From UBA922 sp964565405 (GTDB lineage: Bacteria; Patescibacteriota; Patescibacteriia; Magasanikbacterales; UBA922): 64,000 nucleotides of DNA. Positions 48,293-57,232 of this stretch are shown one piece after another. The notes below the pieces were generated by a model. It did no database searches, was not told the DNA's origin, and was given only the letters and a program-made list of their open reading frames with translations. Location of the stretch: NCBI GenBank assembly GCA_964565405.1, contig CAZMEW010000002.1, positions 31,147 through 95,146 on the forward strand, in the 5' to 3' direction. The position numbers were made by a program, and so were the translations under genes. The first letter of the stretch is position 1. Each line of letters begins with the position of its first letter.

Positions 48293-48814
48293 TTATGGTG
48301 TAGTCGCAGAAAAGTTTTCGGGTGATTGGTCGGATGTGCTTGATGTGGTAGTCGTGATAGGTGCGGTTGAGGTGGTGCTAGAGGCGGTGATCATGGGCAG
48401 GAGCGCTTGCACTACCATTGCTTTTAATTCCCCAGGGCTTTTGATAGTACCTTTGAGTTTTTCTTCCATACGGGTGAAGGTAGAAATCAGCATCGACAGG
48501 TCTTCCTGACCCGAGTCAGTAAAACTTTTTGTAGGGTTGAGTGTCTCTTTATTTTGCGCAATGGTATTTGAAATATAGACGACCCAAAATGCGAAAATAC
48601 AGAGTGTACATCCGATAACTCCAGCAGCCATCCATCGCTTGCTGTGTAGGGGTGATTTATAAATTGGTGATGATTTTTGCTCAGCAGTATCATGTTGTCG
48701 AGGGGACTCTTCTTCTGGGTGTGTTGAATTTTTTTTGAACTCCTCAACAATAAGAGTGGGAATTTCTTTTACTGCCTGTGAAATTTCAGAAGATGTCGCA
48801 CGTCTATGGGGCAT
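48293..48814 (-). CDS. single-pass membrane protein
   Basis: 173 residues. A charged N-terminal cytoplasmic part of about 55 residues, one membrane helix (AAGVIGCTLCIFAFWVVYIS), a short helical segment (DLSMLISTFTRMEEKLKGTI) and a Thr/Ser-rich disordered tail. Not recognised. It lies 13 bp upstream of gyrA and 32 bp after an MBL-like gene. Confidence 0.65.
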   Translation of the reverse strand: MPHRRATSSEISQAVKEIPTLIVEEFKKNSTHPEEESPRQHDTAEQKSSPIYKSPLHSKRWMAAGVIGCTLCIFAFWVVYISNTIAQNKETLNPTKSFTDSGQEDLSMLISTFTRMEEKLKGTIKSPGELKAMVVQALLPMITASSTTSTAPITTTTSSTSDQSPENFSATTP

Positions 48815-48846
48815 ACCACTAATATGTCTTTATAAAAGACTTGGAA

Positions 48847-49461
48847 TTATTCTTTCCCAAGTAAAATTACTCGAGTTTCTTCCTCAGGGAGATCTTTCTT
48901 TTTAATTATTACTTTCTTTTCCTCACTTGGTACTTGGAGTCCGAGACCGCGGATAAAGGCATCAGGAGTACTTGCGTCCGGATCATTATCGGATTTAAAT
49001 GCAATAGGTACTACAATGCGAGGTTCAATACTATTGACGATCTTAATTGCTGCTTCAGTCTCTAACGCTGCTTTATTACCAGCAGGAATAAAGACTATAT
49101 CAACTCCAGAGAGTATTTCGAGTTGAGTTGGGGTTAGAGAGTCTTTGAGTAAACCCAGGTGTGCCATACTAATTCCTTCGATATCAATCCGGAACATCAT
49201 CGAATCTTCAGTATGTCCCGAAACACCGGTAACCAGTACTCCCTTTGAGTCAATTTCTCCAGGTGTATCAAGGATAAAAGGAGTGCCAGAGAGAGTAAAC
49301 ATATCCTTTTCACCGCGGCACAACAATACTACGTCTGCAGTAAGACTGCGTGGGGAAGTACCTTGTGAAGCTTTATAAGGGTCTACAAGCACTATCACAT
49401 CCGAATCAAGATATTTTGTCTGAAGTTTAATCGTCGTGCCCCCAAGCCAAGAAATGTGCAT
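48847..49461 (-). CDS. metallo-beta-lactamase-fold protein with degenerate metal site
   Basis: 204 residues from ATG 49461 (MHISWLGGTTIKLQ). The start, the VVLLCRG segment and GVDIVFIPAG follow the UlaG/MBL-like hydrolase pattern, but the usual T-H-x-H-x-D-H zinc site is replaced by CRGEKDM. It may therefore be inactive or use another metal site. Probably first gene of the operon leading to gyrA. A longer frame to 49557 runs into the promoter region. Confidence 0.7.
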   Translation of the reverse strand: MHISWLGGTTIKLQTKYLDSDVIVLVDPYKASQGTSPRSLTADVVLLCRGEKDMFTLSGTPFILDTPGEIDSKGVLVTGVSGHTEDSMMFRIDIEGISMAHLGLLKDSLTPTQLEILSGVDIVFIPAGNKAALETEAAIKIVNSIEPRIVVPIAFKSDNDPDASTPDAFIRGLGLQVPSEEKKVIIKKKDLPEEETRVILLGKE

Positions 49462-49540
49462 AATAAATCTGGATAATTCAAGGATAATATTATGGAGATA
49501 GTATACAAGGTTTTTAGTATATAGGCAAGGGTATTTTGTA

Positions 49541-49636
49541 AGCTCAAAACACCACACTCAAAGCTGGAAAGGAGTGGGAAATTATATATATATTGCTGAG
49601 TTTAAAGTTATAGTTGTGCACTTAGAGTTTTGAGCT
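49541..49636. other. structured intergenic region between the MBL-like gene and rpsA
   Basis: In the 338-bp gap 49462-49799, AGCTCAAAAC (49541-49550) and GTTTTGAGCT (49627-49636) are a perfect 10-bp inverted repeat; a smaller CACTC/GAGTG (49555, 49572) lies inside. No reading frame is supported. The rest of the gap holds the rpsA promoter and leader. Confidence 0.4.
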
Positions 49637-49684
49637 TTAATTTAAGACGTTTAGGGGGTATCCAGACTGACTATCAGATGCCCC

Positions 49685-49713
49685 TTGCAAAATGTAAGAA
49701 ATCCTGCTACACT
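49685..49713 (+). promoter_or_regulatory. promoter of rpsA
   Basis: TTGCAA (49685-49690), a 17-bp spacer, TACACT (49708-49713) with TGC before it. The leader has two hairpins: CCCAG/CTGGG near 49733 and a TTACC/GGTAG stem near 49750, which might serve S1 autoregulation. Confidence 0.65.
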
Positions 49714-49799
49714 AAGCCCACTTTTATTTAACCCAGGCTTTCTGGGACTTACCTTGATGGTAGGTTAAGTCATGATCTTGGCTAAAACAAGAGAAAAAT

Positions 49800-50960
49800 A
49801 TGACACAAACTCAAAAATTTGAAGAGTTATTAAAGGATTATTTTGCACAAATACCACAAGTTGGTGATTTGGTAAAAGGTAAAGTTATCTCGATTGATCG
49901 AGGGGAAGTACGCGTTGACATCAATGGCATTATCATTGGTGTAGTTCGTGGGGAAGAATTATTTAGCGAATCAAAAGAATTTGCACATATCAAAATCGGA
50001 GACGAAGTAGAGGCTACGGTCGTCGAAGATGAGAATGAAAACGGAGAAATGGAACTCTCATTCCGTGTTGCTGGACATCGATTGGTCTGGGAGCGCATGG
50101 CAAAGTATGTAAAAGAAGGAACCGTGATCAAGGCAAAAATTATACAGGCAAACAAAGGTGGTCTGATGCTTCAGGCAGACGCTCTTACTGGATTTATGCC
50201 TGTATCACAGCTGAACCCTGATAACTATCCACGCGTACAAGGTGGAGACAAGAACCGAATTTTGGAACACCTAAAGAAGTTTGTTGGAACCACGATCAAA
50301 GTGAAAGTGCTTGATGCAAACATGGATGATGAGAAGCTTATTTTCTCAGAGAAAGAAGTGTGGGAAGAGGAGCAGAAGAATATCCTTGATTCATACAAAG
50401 TGGGAGACAAGATTGAGGGGGAAGTTTCAGCATTGACCCCATTTGGAGCGTTTGTAAAATTTGGCGAGGGTCTCGAAGGATTGGTACATATTTCAGAGAT
50501 TGTATGGCAGAGAATTGACCATCCAAAAGACATCTTGAAAGTTGGAGATAAAGTGAAAGCACAAATTATCGACCTCAATAAATCAAAAATTTACCTCTCA
50601 CTTAAACGTCTCGTTGATGATCCATGGAAATCAGTAAAAGAAAAATATACTATCGGACAAATTGTAAAGGGAGAGGTACACAAGGTAGAGTCTTTCGGCC
50701 TGATGGTAAAATTAGATAATGAAATTCATGGGCTGGCGCATATCTCTGATCTCTCAGACAAGCGCGTTGCTGATCCGAAGGAATTATTAGTCAAATTTGA
50801 AATTGGGAAGCCGTACAACTTTGAAATCATCTCGATTGAACCTGGAGAACACCGCCTCGGACTTCGTCTCGAAGGGGTAAAGAAAAAGGAATCGAAGAAA
50901 GAGGATGAAAAAGTTGAAGAGAAGAAAGAAGAAGTAAAAGGTGAAGAAAAAACCGCATAA
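49800..50960 (+). CDS. rpsA: 30S ribosomal protein S1
   Basis: 386 residues with four S1 (OB-fold) domains: about 20-85 (GDLVKGKVISIDRGEVRVDI), 105-175, 195-265 (GDKIEGEVSALTPFGAFVKF) and 280-350 (GQIVKGEVHKVESFGLMVKL), then a Lys/Glu-rich tail. S1 helps load mRNA on the ribosome. Four repeats instead of six is usual for reduced genomes. The start at 49800 follows a promoter and a hairpin-rich leader. Confidence 0.92.
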   Translation: MTQTQKFEELLKDYFAQIPQVGDLVKGKVISIDRGEVRVDINGIIIGVVRGEELFSESKEFAHIKIGDEVEATVVEDENENGEMELSFRVAGHRLVWERMAKYVKEGTVIKAKIIQANKGGLMLQADALTGFMPVSQLNPDNYPRVQGGDKNRILEHLKKFVGTTIKVKVLDANMDDEKLIFSEKEVWEEEQKNILDSYKVGDKIEGEVSALTPFGAFVKFGEGLEGLVHISEIVWQRIDHPKDILKVGDKVKAQIIDLNKSKIYLSLKRLVDDPWKSVKEKYTIGQIVKGEVHKVESFGLMVKLDNEIHGLAHISDLSDKRVADPKELLVKFEIGKPYNFEIISIEPGEHRLGLRLEGVKKKESKKEDEKVEEKKEEVKGEEKTA

Positions 50961-50967
50961 ATAAGAT

Positions 50968-50995
50968 AAACCCCGCACATATCATGCGGGGTTTT
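50968..50995 (+). terminator. terminator after rpsA
   Basis: AAACCCCGCA (50968-50977) pairs with TGCGGGGTTT (50985-50994), followed by T. The next promoter's -35 box starts about 6 bp later. Confidence 0.9.
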
Positions 50996-51000
50996 GATTA

Positions 51001-51029
51001 TTGACAAAGGCACATTATTTACATATACT
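51001..51029 (+). promoter_or_regulatory. promoter of ftsH
   Basis: TTGACA (51001-51006), a 17-bp spacer, TATACT (51024-51029). It directly follows the rpsA terminator. Confidence 0.85.
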
Positions 51030-51064
51030 CATTCTATTACCCAGTAAATTGAACATAGCGATTT

Positions 51065-52903
51065 ATGAAGCAACTATTGAAAAATTTTTTTATCGTTTTT
51101 GCAACACTTTTTGTGATTGCGGCGGCTGTTTCCATGATTAATTTCACTGGAGTTCACCCTAAATCTGCAAATATCTCGGAGCTCGTCAATAAGATTAAGG
51201 CGGACGAAGTTTCGGTTGTTGAAGTACGTGGAGATACGCTGATTGTAAAATTAAAAGACACAAACGCGCAACCGCTCGAAATAAAGAGAGAAACCAGTGT
51301 GTCTTTTGGAGAATTACTGACACCATATGGTGTCACACCAGAAGAATTAAACAAAATTTCAGTTGAAGTCAAAGAAGAATCAGGTTGGAGATTCTGGGTG
51401 GGGGTATTAGTGCCCTGGATCGTACCCCTAGGACTAATCTTAGTGTTTATTTTTTTCGTTACTCGACAGGTACAGGGAGCGAATAGTCGTGCAATGGGAT
51501 TTGGAGAAAGTAAGGCAAAAGAAGCAAAGCCAGATGATAACAATCGAAAGACATTTGTCGACGTAGCAGGTGCAAAAGAGGCAAAAGAAGAATTACTTGA
51601 AGTGGTAGACTTCTTGAAGGATCCGAAAAAATTTACTGACATGGGAGCGAAAATTCCACGCGGAGTGTTACTGATGGGCTCACCGGGCACCGGGAAAACA
51701 CTACTTGCAAAAGCAGTTGCTGGAGAAGCTGGAGTTCCCTTTTTTCACATATCGGGATCTGAATTTGTCGAGATGTTTGTAGGAGTCGGGGCTTCACGAG
51801 TTCGAGATTTATTCAACAAAGCAAAAAAATCAGCTCCCGCAATTGTATTTATTGACGAAATCGATGCCGTTGGGCGAAAACGTGGGGCTGGGCTTGGCGG
51901 AAGTCATGATGAACGAGAACAGACATTGAATCAAATTCTTGTTGAAATGGACGGATTTGATCCAAACTTGGGGGTAATTGTCATGGCTGCAACCAATAGA
52001 CCTGATGTACTTGACCCGGCTCTATTGCGCCCTGGCCGATTTGATCGACGGGTAGTCATTGATCTTCCTGATATCAATGATCGCGAAGAGATACTCGTAG
52101 TACATGCAAAAAATAAAAAACTTGCAGGGAATGTATCACTCAAAAAAATTGCCGAACGAACCCCAGGATTTTCTGGTGCTGATTTGGAAAATTTATTGAA
52201 CGAAGCGGCAATTCTCGCCGTTAGACGTGGCAAACAAATTATCGATGAGATCGAAATTCTTGAAAGCATCGAGAAAGTAATTTTGGGTCCAGAGAAAAAA
52301 TCTCGACTCATGACGCAAAAAGATCGTGAAATGACTGCCTATCATGAAGCAGGGCATGCAATTGTTGGCCACTTTCTACCCAATTGTGATCCAGTACGCA
52401 AAGTATCCATTATTGGTCGGGGTATGGCAGGCGGATACACACTCAGTATGCCTGAAAGCGACGTGCGATATCGAACTCTTGCTAAGTTCAAAGATGAGAT
52501 TGCTATGATGCTCGGGGGATATGTTACTGAACGTTTGATCTATGGACATGATCAGCTCTCGACCGGACCATCAAGTGATCTAAAAAAAGCAACGTCAACT
52601 GCACGGTCAATGATTCTTAAATATGGTATGAGTGAAAAATTGGGCCCGCGCCAATATGGAGAAAATGAGGAAATGATATTTCTAGCTCAGGAAATTCATG
52701 ATAAGAAAAACTATAGTGAAAAAACAGCAGAATTAATCGATGCAGAAATTAGCCAGGTGCTCGATGACGCACTCAAAGTTGCTGAGCGAGTAATTACCGA
52801 ACATCGCAAGCAGATGGATGATCTCGTCAAAGTATTGATTGAAAAAGAAACTGTTGAACAAGAAGAGTTTAAGAAAATAATGGGAGATGTAGCTATGGCT
52901 TAA
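51065..52903 (+). CDS. ftsH: ATP-dependent zinc metalloprotease FtsH
   Basis: 612 residues. Two N-terminal membrane helices (about 5-27 and 115-140) around an extracytoplasmic domain, an AAA+ domain with Walker A GSPGTGKT (about 205-212) and Walker B IVFIDEIDAVG, a second region of homology with RPGRFDRR, and the zinc site YHEAGHAIVG (about 425). It degrades membrane and regulatory proteins as a hexamer. Length and layout are standard. Confidence 0.97.
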   Translation: MKQLLKNFFIVFATLFVIAAAVSMINFTGVHPKSANISELVNKIKADEVSVVEVRGDTLIVKLKDTNAQPLEIKRETSVSFGELLTPYGVTPEELNKISVEVKEESGWRFWVGVLVPWIVPLGLILVFIFFVTRQVQGANSRAMGFGESKAKEAKPDDNNRKTFVDVAGAKEAKEELLEVVDFLKDPKKFTDMGAKIPRGVLLMGSPGTGKTLLAKAVAGEAGVPFFHISGSEFVEMFVGVGASRVRDLFNKAKKSAPAIVFIDEIDAVGRKRGAGLGGSHDEREQTLNQILVEMDGFDPNLGVIVMAATNRPDVLDPALLRPGRFDRRVVIDLPDINDREEILVVHAKNKKLAGNVSLKKIAERTPGFSGADLENLLNEAAILAVRRGKQIIDEIEILESIEKVILGPEKKSRLMTQKDREMTAYHEAGHAIVGHFLPNCDPVRKVSIIGRGMAGGYTLSMPESDVRYRTLAKFKDEIAMMLGGYVTERLIYGHDQLSTGPSSDLKKATSTARSMILKYGMSEKLGPRQYGENEEMIFLAQEIHDKKNYSEKTAELIDAEISQVLDDALKVAERVITEHRKQMDDLVKVLIEKETVEQEEFKKIMGDVAMA

Positions 52904-52923
52904 ATTTCCATCAATACATCATG

Positions 52924-52946
52924 CACCGCGGAAACGCGGTGTTTTG
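52924..52946 (+). terminator. terminator after ftsH
   Basis: CACCGCG (52924-52930), GAAA loop, CGCGGTG (52935-52941), then TTTTG. Confidence 0.85.
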
Positions 52947-52983
52947 CTTTGAATTTTTATCTTTTCCTTTTGACTCTGCATTG

Positions 52984-52992
52984 TGCTATACT
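52984..52992 (+). promoter_or_regulatory. extended -10 promoter of the 53025 gene
   Basis: TGCTATACT, 33 bp before the ATG. The same word precedes the gene at 32611. Confidence 0.6.
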
Positions 52993-53024
52993 ATGCACAA
53001 TTACATTCTTCTTAATTTTCAATT

Positions 53025-54023
53025 ATGCAAGAGCCGACACTTCGTGACGTATTCAGAATAAGCTGGAAATTAACATTCCGGTACAAAGTCTTATGGGTTT
53101 TAGGTCTTGGTGCATTGATTTTCGGGCAATTAGGATTGCTTGACGTGGTGACCGGCATCATTAAGGGTGTATCGCCTGACAAAGGATTGACGTTTGGAAG
53201 TCAAGTTGCGTATTTGTTTTCTCCCAGCACTATCGAGAAGATCGGAAGTACGCTTAATTATTCTTTTGATTCATGGGCAGCCCTCGCATGGCTACTGATC
53301 ATCATATTAGGTTTTGGAATTATTTTTGTAATTGTTGCTTCAATCGCGCAGGGTGCGATGGTCCATGCAGCTGCGCTTTCGATGGAGCACGGACTCAAAT
53401 CAATTGAGAAGTTTGACGAGTCGTGGCATGCTGGTGCTAAGAATGTTTCTTCTATATTACTTCTCAATGTTTTGAAAAAAAGTGTACTGTTTGCAATGTC
53501 ACTGATTGTAGGCGCTGCGGCATTTGCTGCCCTGGTGTATGGCGATGTAAGTTCGACTATTTTGTTTATTATCTGCTTTATCTCAGCACTTATTATTGGC
53601 ATGACAGCATCAGTCGTAAGTATCTTTGCAGTAGGGTATTTGGTAATTGAAAAAAAGAGTTTGTTCAATGCACTGGCTAGTGCCTGGAAGTTGTTTACGA
53701 AGCACTGGCTCGTGTCCTGTGAAGTGGGAATGGTACTTATCACGTTCAATGTGGTGGTGTGCGTGCTCTTATGCGCAGGAATTTATATCTTTGTTGCTCC
53801 AAGTCTCGCGGTAAATGCATATGGCGCGCTCATTGGAAGTGCGGCAATATCACAATTCGGCACTTCAATGGCAATTGTACTTTTCCTTGCATATGCCGCT
53901 ATTATTGGATCCATCTTCACGGTATTTGTAACAACAACCTGGACATATTTGTTTGTAATCATGCATAAATGGGGAATCAAAAGTAGAATTCACGCATGGA
54001 TTAGTGGTTTTAAGCGAAAATAA
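53025..54023 (+). CDS. polytopic membrane protein
   Basis: 332 residues with six or seven hydrophobic helices (for example AWLLIIILGFGIIFVIVASI, VLFAMSLIVGAAAFAALVYG, VGMVLITFNVVVCVLLCAGI). The N-terminus MQEPTLRDVFRISWKLTFRYKVLWVLGL is amphipathic. Shape fits the DUF975/DUF7544-like membrane proteins of bacteria, but I cannot fix the family. Own promoter; 20 bp before the GspE-like gene. Confidence 0.65.
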   Translation: MQEPTLRDVFRISWKLTFRYKVLWVLGLGALIFGQLGLLDVVTGIIKGVSPDKGLTFGSQVAYLFSPSTIEKIGSTLNYSFDSWAALAWLLIIILGFGIIFVIVASIAQGAMVHAAALSMEHGLKSIEKFDESWHAGAKNVSSILLLNVLKKSVLFAMSLIVGAAAFAALVYGDVSSTILFIICFISALIIGMTASVVSIFAVGYLVIEKKSLFNALASAWKLFTKHWLVSCEVGMVLITFNVVVCVLLCAGIYIFVAPSLAVNAYGALIGSAAISQFGTSMAIVLFLAYAAIIGSIFTVFVTTTWTYLFVIMHKWGIKSRIHAWISGFKRK

Positions 54024-54043
54024 AGGATAGTTTTATTGTTTCT

Positions 54044-55753
54044 ATGAATACTCAAGCTAGTAGTAACTCAGTTGGTCTCAACATGGGCTCCGAAGAGAAA
54101 AATGTGGCGCTCTCAAAAAAAATGAATGAGATCAAGAAAAAAGAATTGGAAATAAAGGCGGAGAGGTTTGCGGCGAGTATTGGAATGCCACACATTGACC
54201 TGACCAAGTTTCCGGTAACTCATGAAGCCCTCCGTCAAATCACGAGAGAAGAAGCACGTGAAACAGGTGTGGTGTGTTTTTTTGCAAATAGTGATGAGGT
54301 GAGGATCGGGGCTCTTGATCCGAGGGGGGAAGAGGTGAAAAAGATTCTCAAAGAAATTGAGATTCGTCATCATGCGACTGGGGCTATATATGTAATATCT
54401 GAAGTAAGTTTCGAGTATGTGCTTTCGCTGTATGATAAATTACCGACAGTACAATTATTAACAAAAGATGTGGAAATCACCACTGAATCGCTGTCACAAG
54501 TACAGGCGTCGGTAAACGATTTTAGGTCAGTTGAGGAATTGCTGTCAAAAGCGACGACGACTGACATGCTTACGGTTATACTTGGGGCTGCACTAAAAGT
54601 GGATGCATCAGATGTACATATTGAGGCTGAACAAGAAACCATTATCGTAAGATATCGACTTGATGGTATCCTGCACGATGTGGCACAAATTTCTAAAGAT
54701 GCATATCACAAGTTGCTTTCACGTATAAAATTATTTGCTTCACTCAAGATAAACATTACTGCGAAACCACAAGATGGCCGCTTTACTATCAAAAGCCCTG
54801 AAGGGGATATTGATGTGCGCGTCTCAACCATTCCAACCGTTTTTGGCGAAAGTATTGTGATGCGTTTGCTTATACAGGGAAAAGAAGGGATCACGCTTGA
54901 GGAGCTAGGATTTACTGCAGATACACTCGAAATTTTGAAAGAACAGATCAGACGACCTACCGGCATGATCATAACCACCGGTCCTACGGGATCTGGAAAA
55001 TCAACAACGCTCTATGCGATTCTCCAAATTATTAATGAACCTGGAGTAAAGATTATAACCCTGGAAGATCCGGTCGAATATCGTGTGGAAGGAATTAACC
55101 AAAGTCAAATTGATCATAGTAAAGGATATACGTTTGCATCAGGATTACGCTCCATCCTGCGTCAGGATCCCGATATTGTAATGGTAGGTGAAATTCGAGA
55201 TGAGGAGACTGCAGAAATAGCGGTTCAGGCGGCATTGACAGGGCATCTCATGCTCTCAACGTTACACACCAATTCCGCAGCAGGGGCAGTGCCACGATTT
55301 TTATCTATGGCAGTTGCACCGTATCTATTGGCACCTGCCTTAAATTGTGTGATGGGGCAGCGCCTGGTACGTCGAGTATGCCCCGCCTGTCGCAAAAAAG
55401 TAACATTAAGCGAAGTTGAAGCAACACTCCAAACGAGAGCGCTTGAAGTAATGGAACGTCTAAACGAAAAAGACAAAAAACGTATCAACATGAAAGATCA
55501 AGAATTTTATGTGGCATCACCAGAGGGTTGTACGGAGTGTAATGGAATTGGATATAAAGGACGAATTGGAATTTGTGAAATGTTTGTTGTTCAAGATGAG
55601 GTCAAGCAGTTAATTCTTGGAGGTCCGGTCGGAGAAACAGAAATTGAAGGTATTGCAAAGAAAAATGGAATGCGAACTATGGTCGAAGATGGGCTCTTGA
55701 AAGCTGTCGATGGTATCACCACCCTCGAAGAAGTGTTCAGAGTAATTGAGTGA
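54044..55753 (+). CDS. type II/IV pilus secretion ATPase (GspE/PilB)
   Basis: 569 residues. An N-terminal MshEN-like domain (about 40-125), then the ATPase with TGPTGSGKSTTLYAIL (Walker A), the Asp box ITLEDPVEYRVEGI, Walker B RQDPDIVMVGEIRDEETAE, and GHLMLSTLHTN (His box). A tetracysteine zinc site (CPACRKK and CTECNG) sits before the end. It powers assembly of type IV pili or a pseudopilus; the pseudopilin genes at 1250-5050 are likely substrates but lie about 50 kb away. The platform protein GspF/PilC is not in the window. Confidence 0.93.
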   Translation: MNTQASSNSVGLNMGSEEKNVALSKKMNEIKKKELEIKAERFAASIGMPHIDLTKFPVTHEALRQITREEARETGVVCFFANSDEVRIGALDPRGEEVKKILKEIEIRHHATGAIYVISEVSFEYVLSLYDKLPTVQLLTKDVEITTESLSQVQASVNDFRSVEELLSKATTTDMLTVILGAALKVDASDVHIEAEQETIIVRYRLDGILHDVAQISKDAYHKLLSRIKLFASLKINITAKPQDGRFTIKSPEGDIDVRVSTIPTVFGESIVMRLLIQGKEGITLEELGFTADTLEILKEQIRRPTGMIITTGPTGSGKSTTLYAILQIINEPGVKIITLEDPVEYRVEGINQSQIDHSKGYTFASGLRSILRQDPDIVMVGEIRDEETAEIAVQAALTGHLMLSTLHTNSAAGAVPRFLSMAVAPYLLAPALNCVMGQRLVRRVCPACRKKVTLSEVEATLQTRALEVMERLNEKDKKRINMKDQEFYVASPEGCTECNGIGYKGRIGICEMFVVQDEVKQLILGGPVGETEIEGIAKKNGMRTMVEDGLLKAVDGITTLEEVFRVIE

Positions 55754-55844
55754 TATCTTTTTTTTGTGTATACTACCAACTACATATAACGAATTTTCTT
55801 TTTAGTCTTTACTTTCGCCTTATTACTTAAACAAAGCCCTGTCT

Positions 55845-56984
55845 ATGCCTCTTGATACAGCTCCACTACCTTCAGAACAGCCTGTGCGATTTTACAAATT
55901 CATCGCGCTCGGTTTTTTGTGTGTTACGTTGGTGTTACTTGGCACCATCATTTTCATGTCTTCAAAAAGGGCTTCAATTACTGTTATTACCAAGTCAGAA
56001 CCACTTGAAGTGACAGATACCGTCATATTGGATGTTACCAATGCCGATGCAGTGGTGCCTGGATTTGTTACAAGTACCATAATTGAAGAAGAGAAAATTT
56101 TTTCTCCTGAAGGAACCAAAACCGAAGATGCACAAGCTGAAGGTATGGTTACCCTCGTGAATAAAACCGAGCTACCTCAACCACTCATCGCAACTACTAG
56201 AGTGCTATCAAAAGAAGGAATACTCTTTCGCTTGAAAGATGCTGTAACCGTACCTGCAAGAGGTGAGATCAGAGCGAGTGTGTATGCAGATGTGAAAGGA
56301 GCTAGTGGAAATATTGCTCCAACAACTTTCACGATTCCTGGGTTACGTGAGGACAAGCAGAAGGATATCTTTGCAAAGAGTGAGGCGCCTATGAGTGGTG
56401 GTGTTCGAACGTTTGGAGTGGTGGGGCAAGATGATGTTACCAAGGCTGAAAAAATCTTACTCGAAGAAATTAAGACTAAAGGCGCTGAATTATTGAAAGT
56501 GGTTGCTCCGGAAACAATGAGTGGAATTTTCGAGGTGGCACAGCCTACTTTTGAACCAGTGGCAGAATTGGGACAGGAAGTAAATTCTTTCACACTCAAA
56601 GTTAAAGCAAACGTGGTGGGTATTTGGTATGACGCCGAGAAGGCTAATGCGTTCGCAACAGATATGCTCAACAAACGAGTGGTCGATAATAGTGAAATTC
56701 TTTCATCAGCAGAGCCTAAACCAAGTATCTCACTTGAAAGCTATGATTTGGCAAACGGCACTGCAAAACTTACTATTTCACACAGAGGGTTGGTGAATAT
56801 TGATGAAAACAGTAAAGAACTTGATAAGACTATGTTTTTTGGAAAATCAGAAGATGAGGTAAAACGTTATGTTATGTCCTTGAAGCATGTCGAAGGGGTA
56901 GAAATGTCATTTAAACCGCTCTGGAATCGTAGTGTTCCTCACGTGGCAAATAATGTAGAAGTAGTTATTAGAGAGGTACAATAA
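55845..56984 (+). CDS. baseplate J/gp47-like membrane-anchored protein
   Basis: 379 residues. One N-terminal membrane helix (ALGFLCVTLVLLGTIIFMSS), then a beta-rich outer part with GMVTLVNKTELPQPLIATTR and RGEIRASVYADVKGASGNIA, the pattern of a protein group in Parcubacteria usually labelled baseplate J-like. Whether it forms any phage-tail-like structure is unknown; with one membrane anchor it is more likely a cell-surface protein. It lies 91 bp after the GspE-like gene with a TATACT box between. Confidence 0.6.
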   Translation: MPLDTAPLPSEQPVRFYKFIALGFLCVTLVLLGTIIFMSSKRASITVITKSEPLEVTDTVILDVTNADAVVPGFVTSTIIEEEKIFSPEGTKTEDAQAEGMVTLVNKTELPQPLIATTRVLSKEGILFRLKDAVTVPARGEIRASVYADVKGASGNIAPTTFTIPGLREDKQKDIFAKSEAPMSGGVRTFGVVGQDDVTKAEKILLEEIKTKGAELLKVVAPETMSGIFEVAQPTFEPVAELGQEVNSFTLKVKANVVGIWYDAEKANAFATDMLNKRVVDNSEILSSAEPKPSISLESYDLANGTAKLTISHRGLVNIDENSKELDKTMFFGKSEDEVKRYVMSLKHVEGVEMSFKPLWNRSVPHVANNVEVVIREVQ

Positions 56985-56986
56985 AC

Positions 56987-57015
56987 TTGACGAGGAAAGT
57001 AAAAGAGTTTATAGT
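56987..57015 (+). promoter_or_regulatory. promoter of the T-box-thrS unit
   Basis: TTGACG (56987-56992), a 17-bp spacer, TATAGT (57010-57015). Confidence 0.8.
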
Positions 57016-57037
57016 CTTTCTATCTAAAGCGTTTGTA

Positions 57038-57210
57038 CGAGAACCTGCCCAGCTTGTCCCGAGCGTAGTCGAGGGATCTGCATGGTACCATTCTCGGAGC
57101 TTTATACTAATTTAAAAAAGTTAAAAAACGGGTGGAACCGTCCTGACCTAACCGTCTAGACCCCGGCGCTATCGAGAATACTTTCTCGAGGTGCTCGGGG
57201 TTTTTGTTTT
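57038..57210 (+). promoter_or_regulatory. T-box riboswitch controlling thrS
   Basis: Stem I is closed by CGAGAA (57038-57043) and TTCTCG (57091-57096). The triplet ACC (57087-57089), a Thr codon, sits just inside the 3' strand of Stem I where the specifier belongs. The T-box core CGGGTGGAACCGTCC follows at 57129-57143. A long terminator hairpin (ACCCCG...CGGGGT, inner CGAGAA/TTCTCG) with a T tract ends at about 57210. Uncharged tRNA-Thr should block termination and raise thrS expression. Confidence 0.92.
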
Positions 57211-57232
57211 AAAAATTATTAATCATTGGTAT

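Noticed and set aside
57050..57080. TCCCGAGCGTAGTCGAGGGA in the thrS leader as a separate dispersed repeat
   Set aside because: It fits the distal part of T-box Stem I as a hairpin, so no separate element is needed, although similar words occur as repeats in other genomes.
57191..57232. Upstream start for thrS
   Set aside because: It lies inside the T-box terminator hairpin; the conserved protein begins at 57233.
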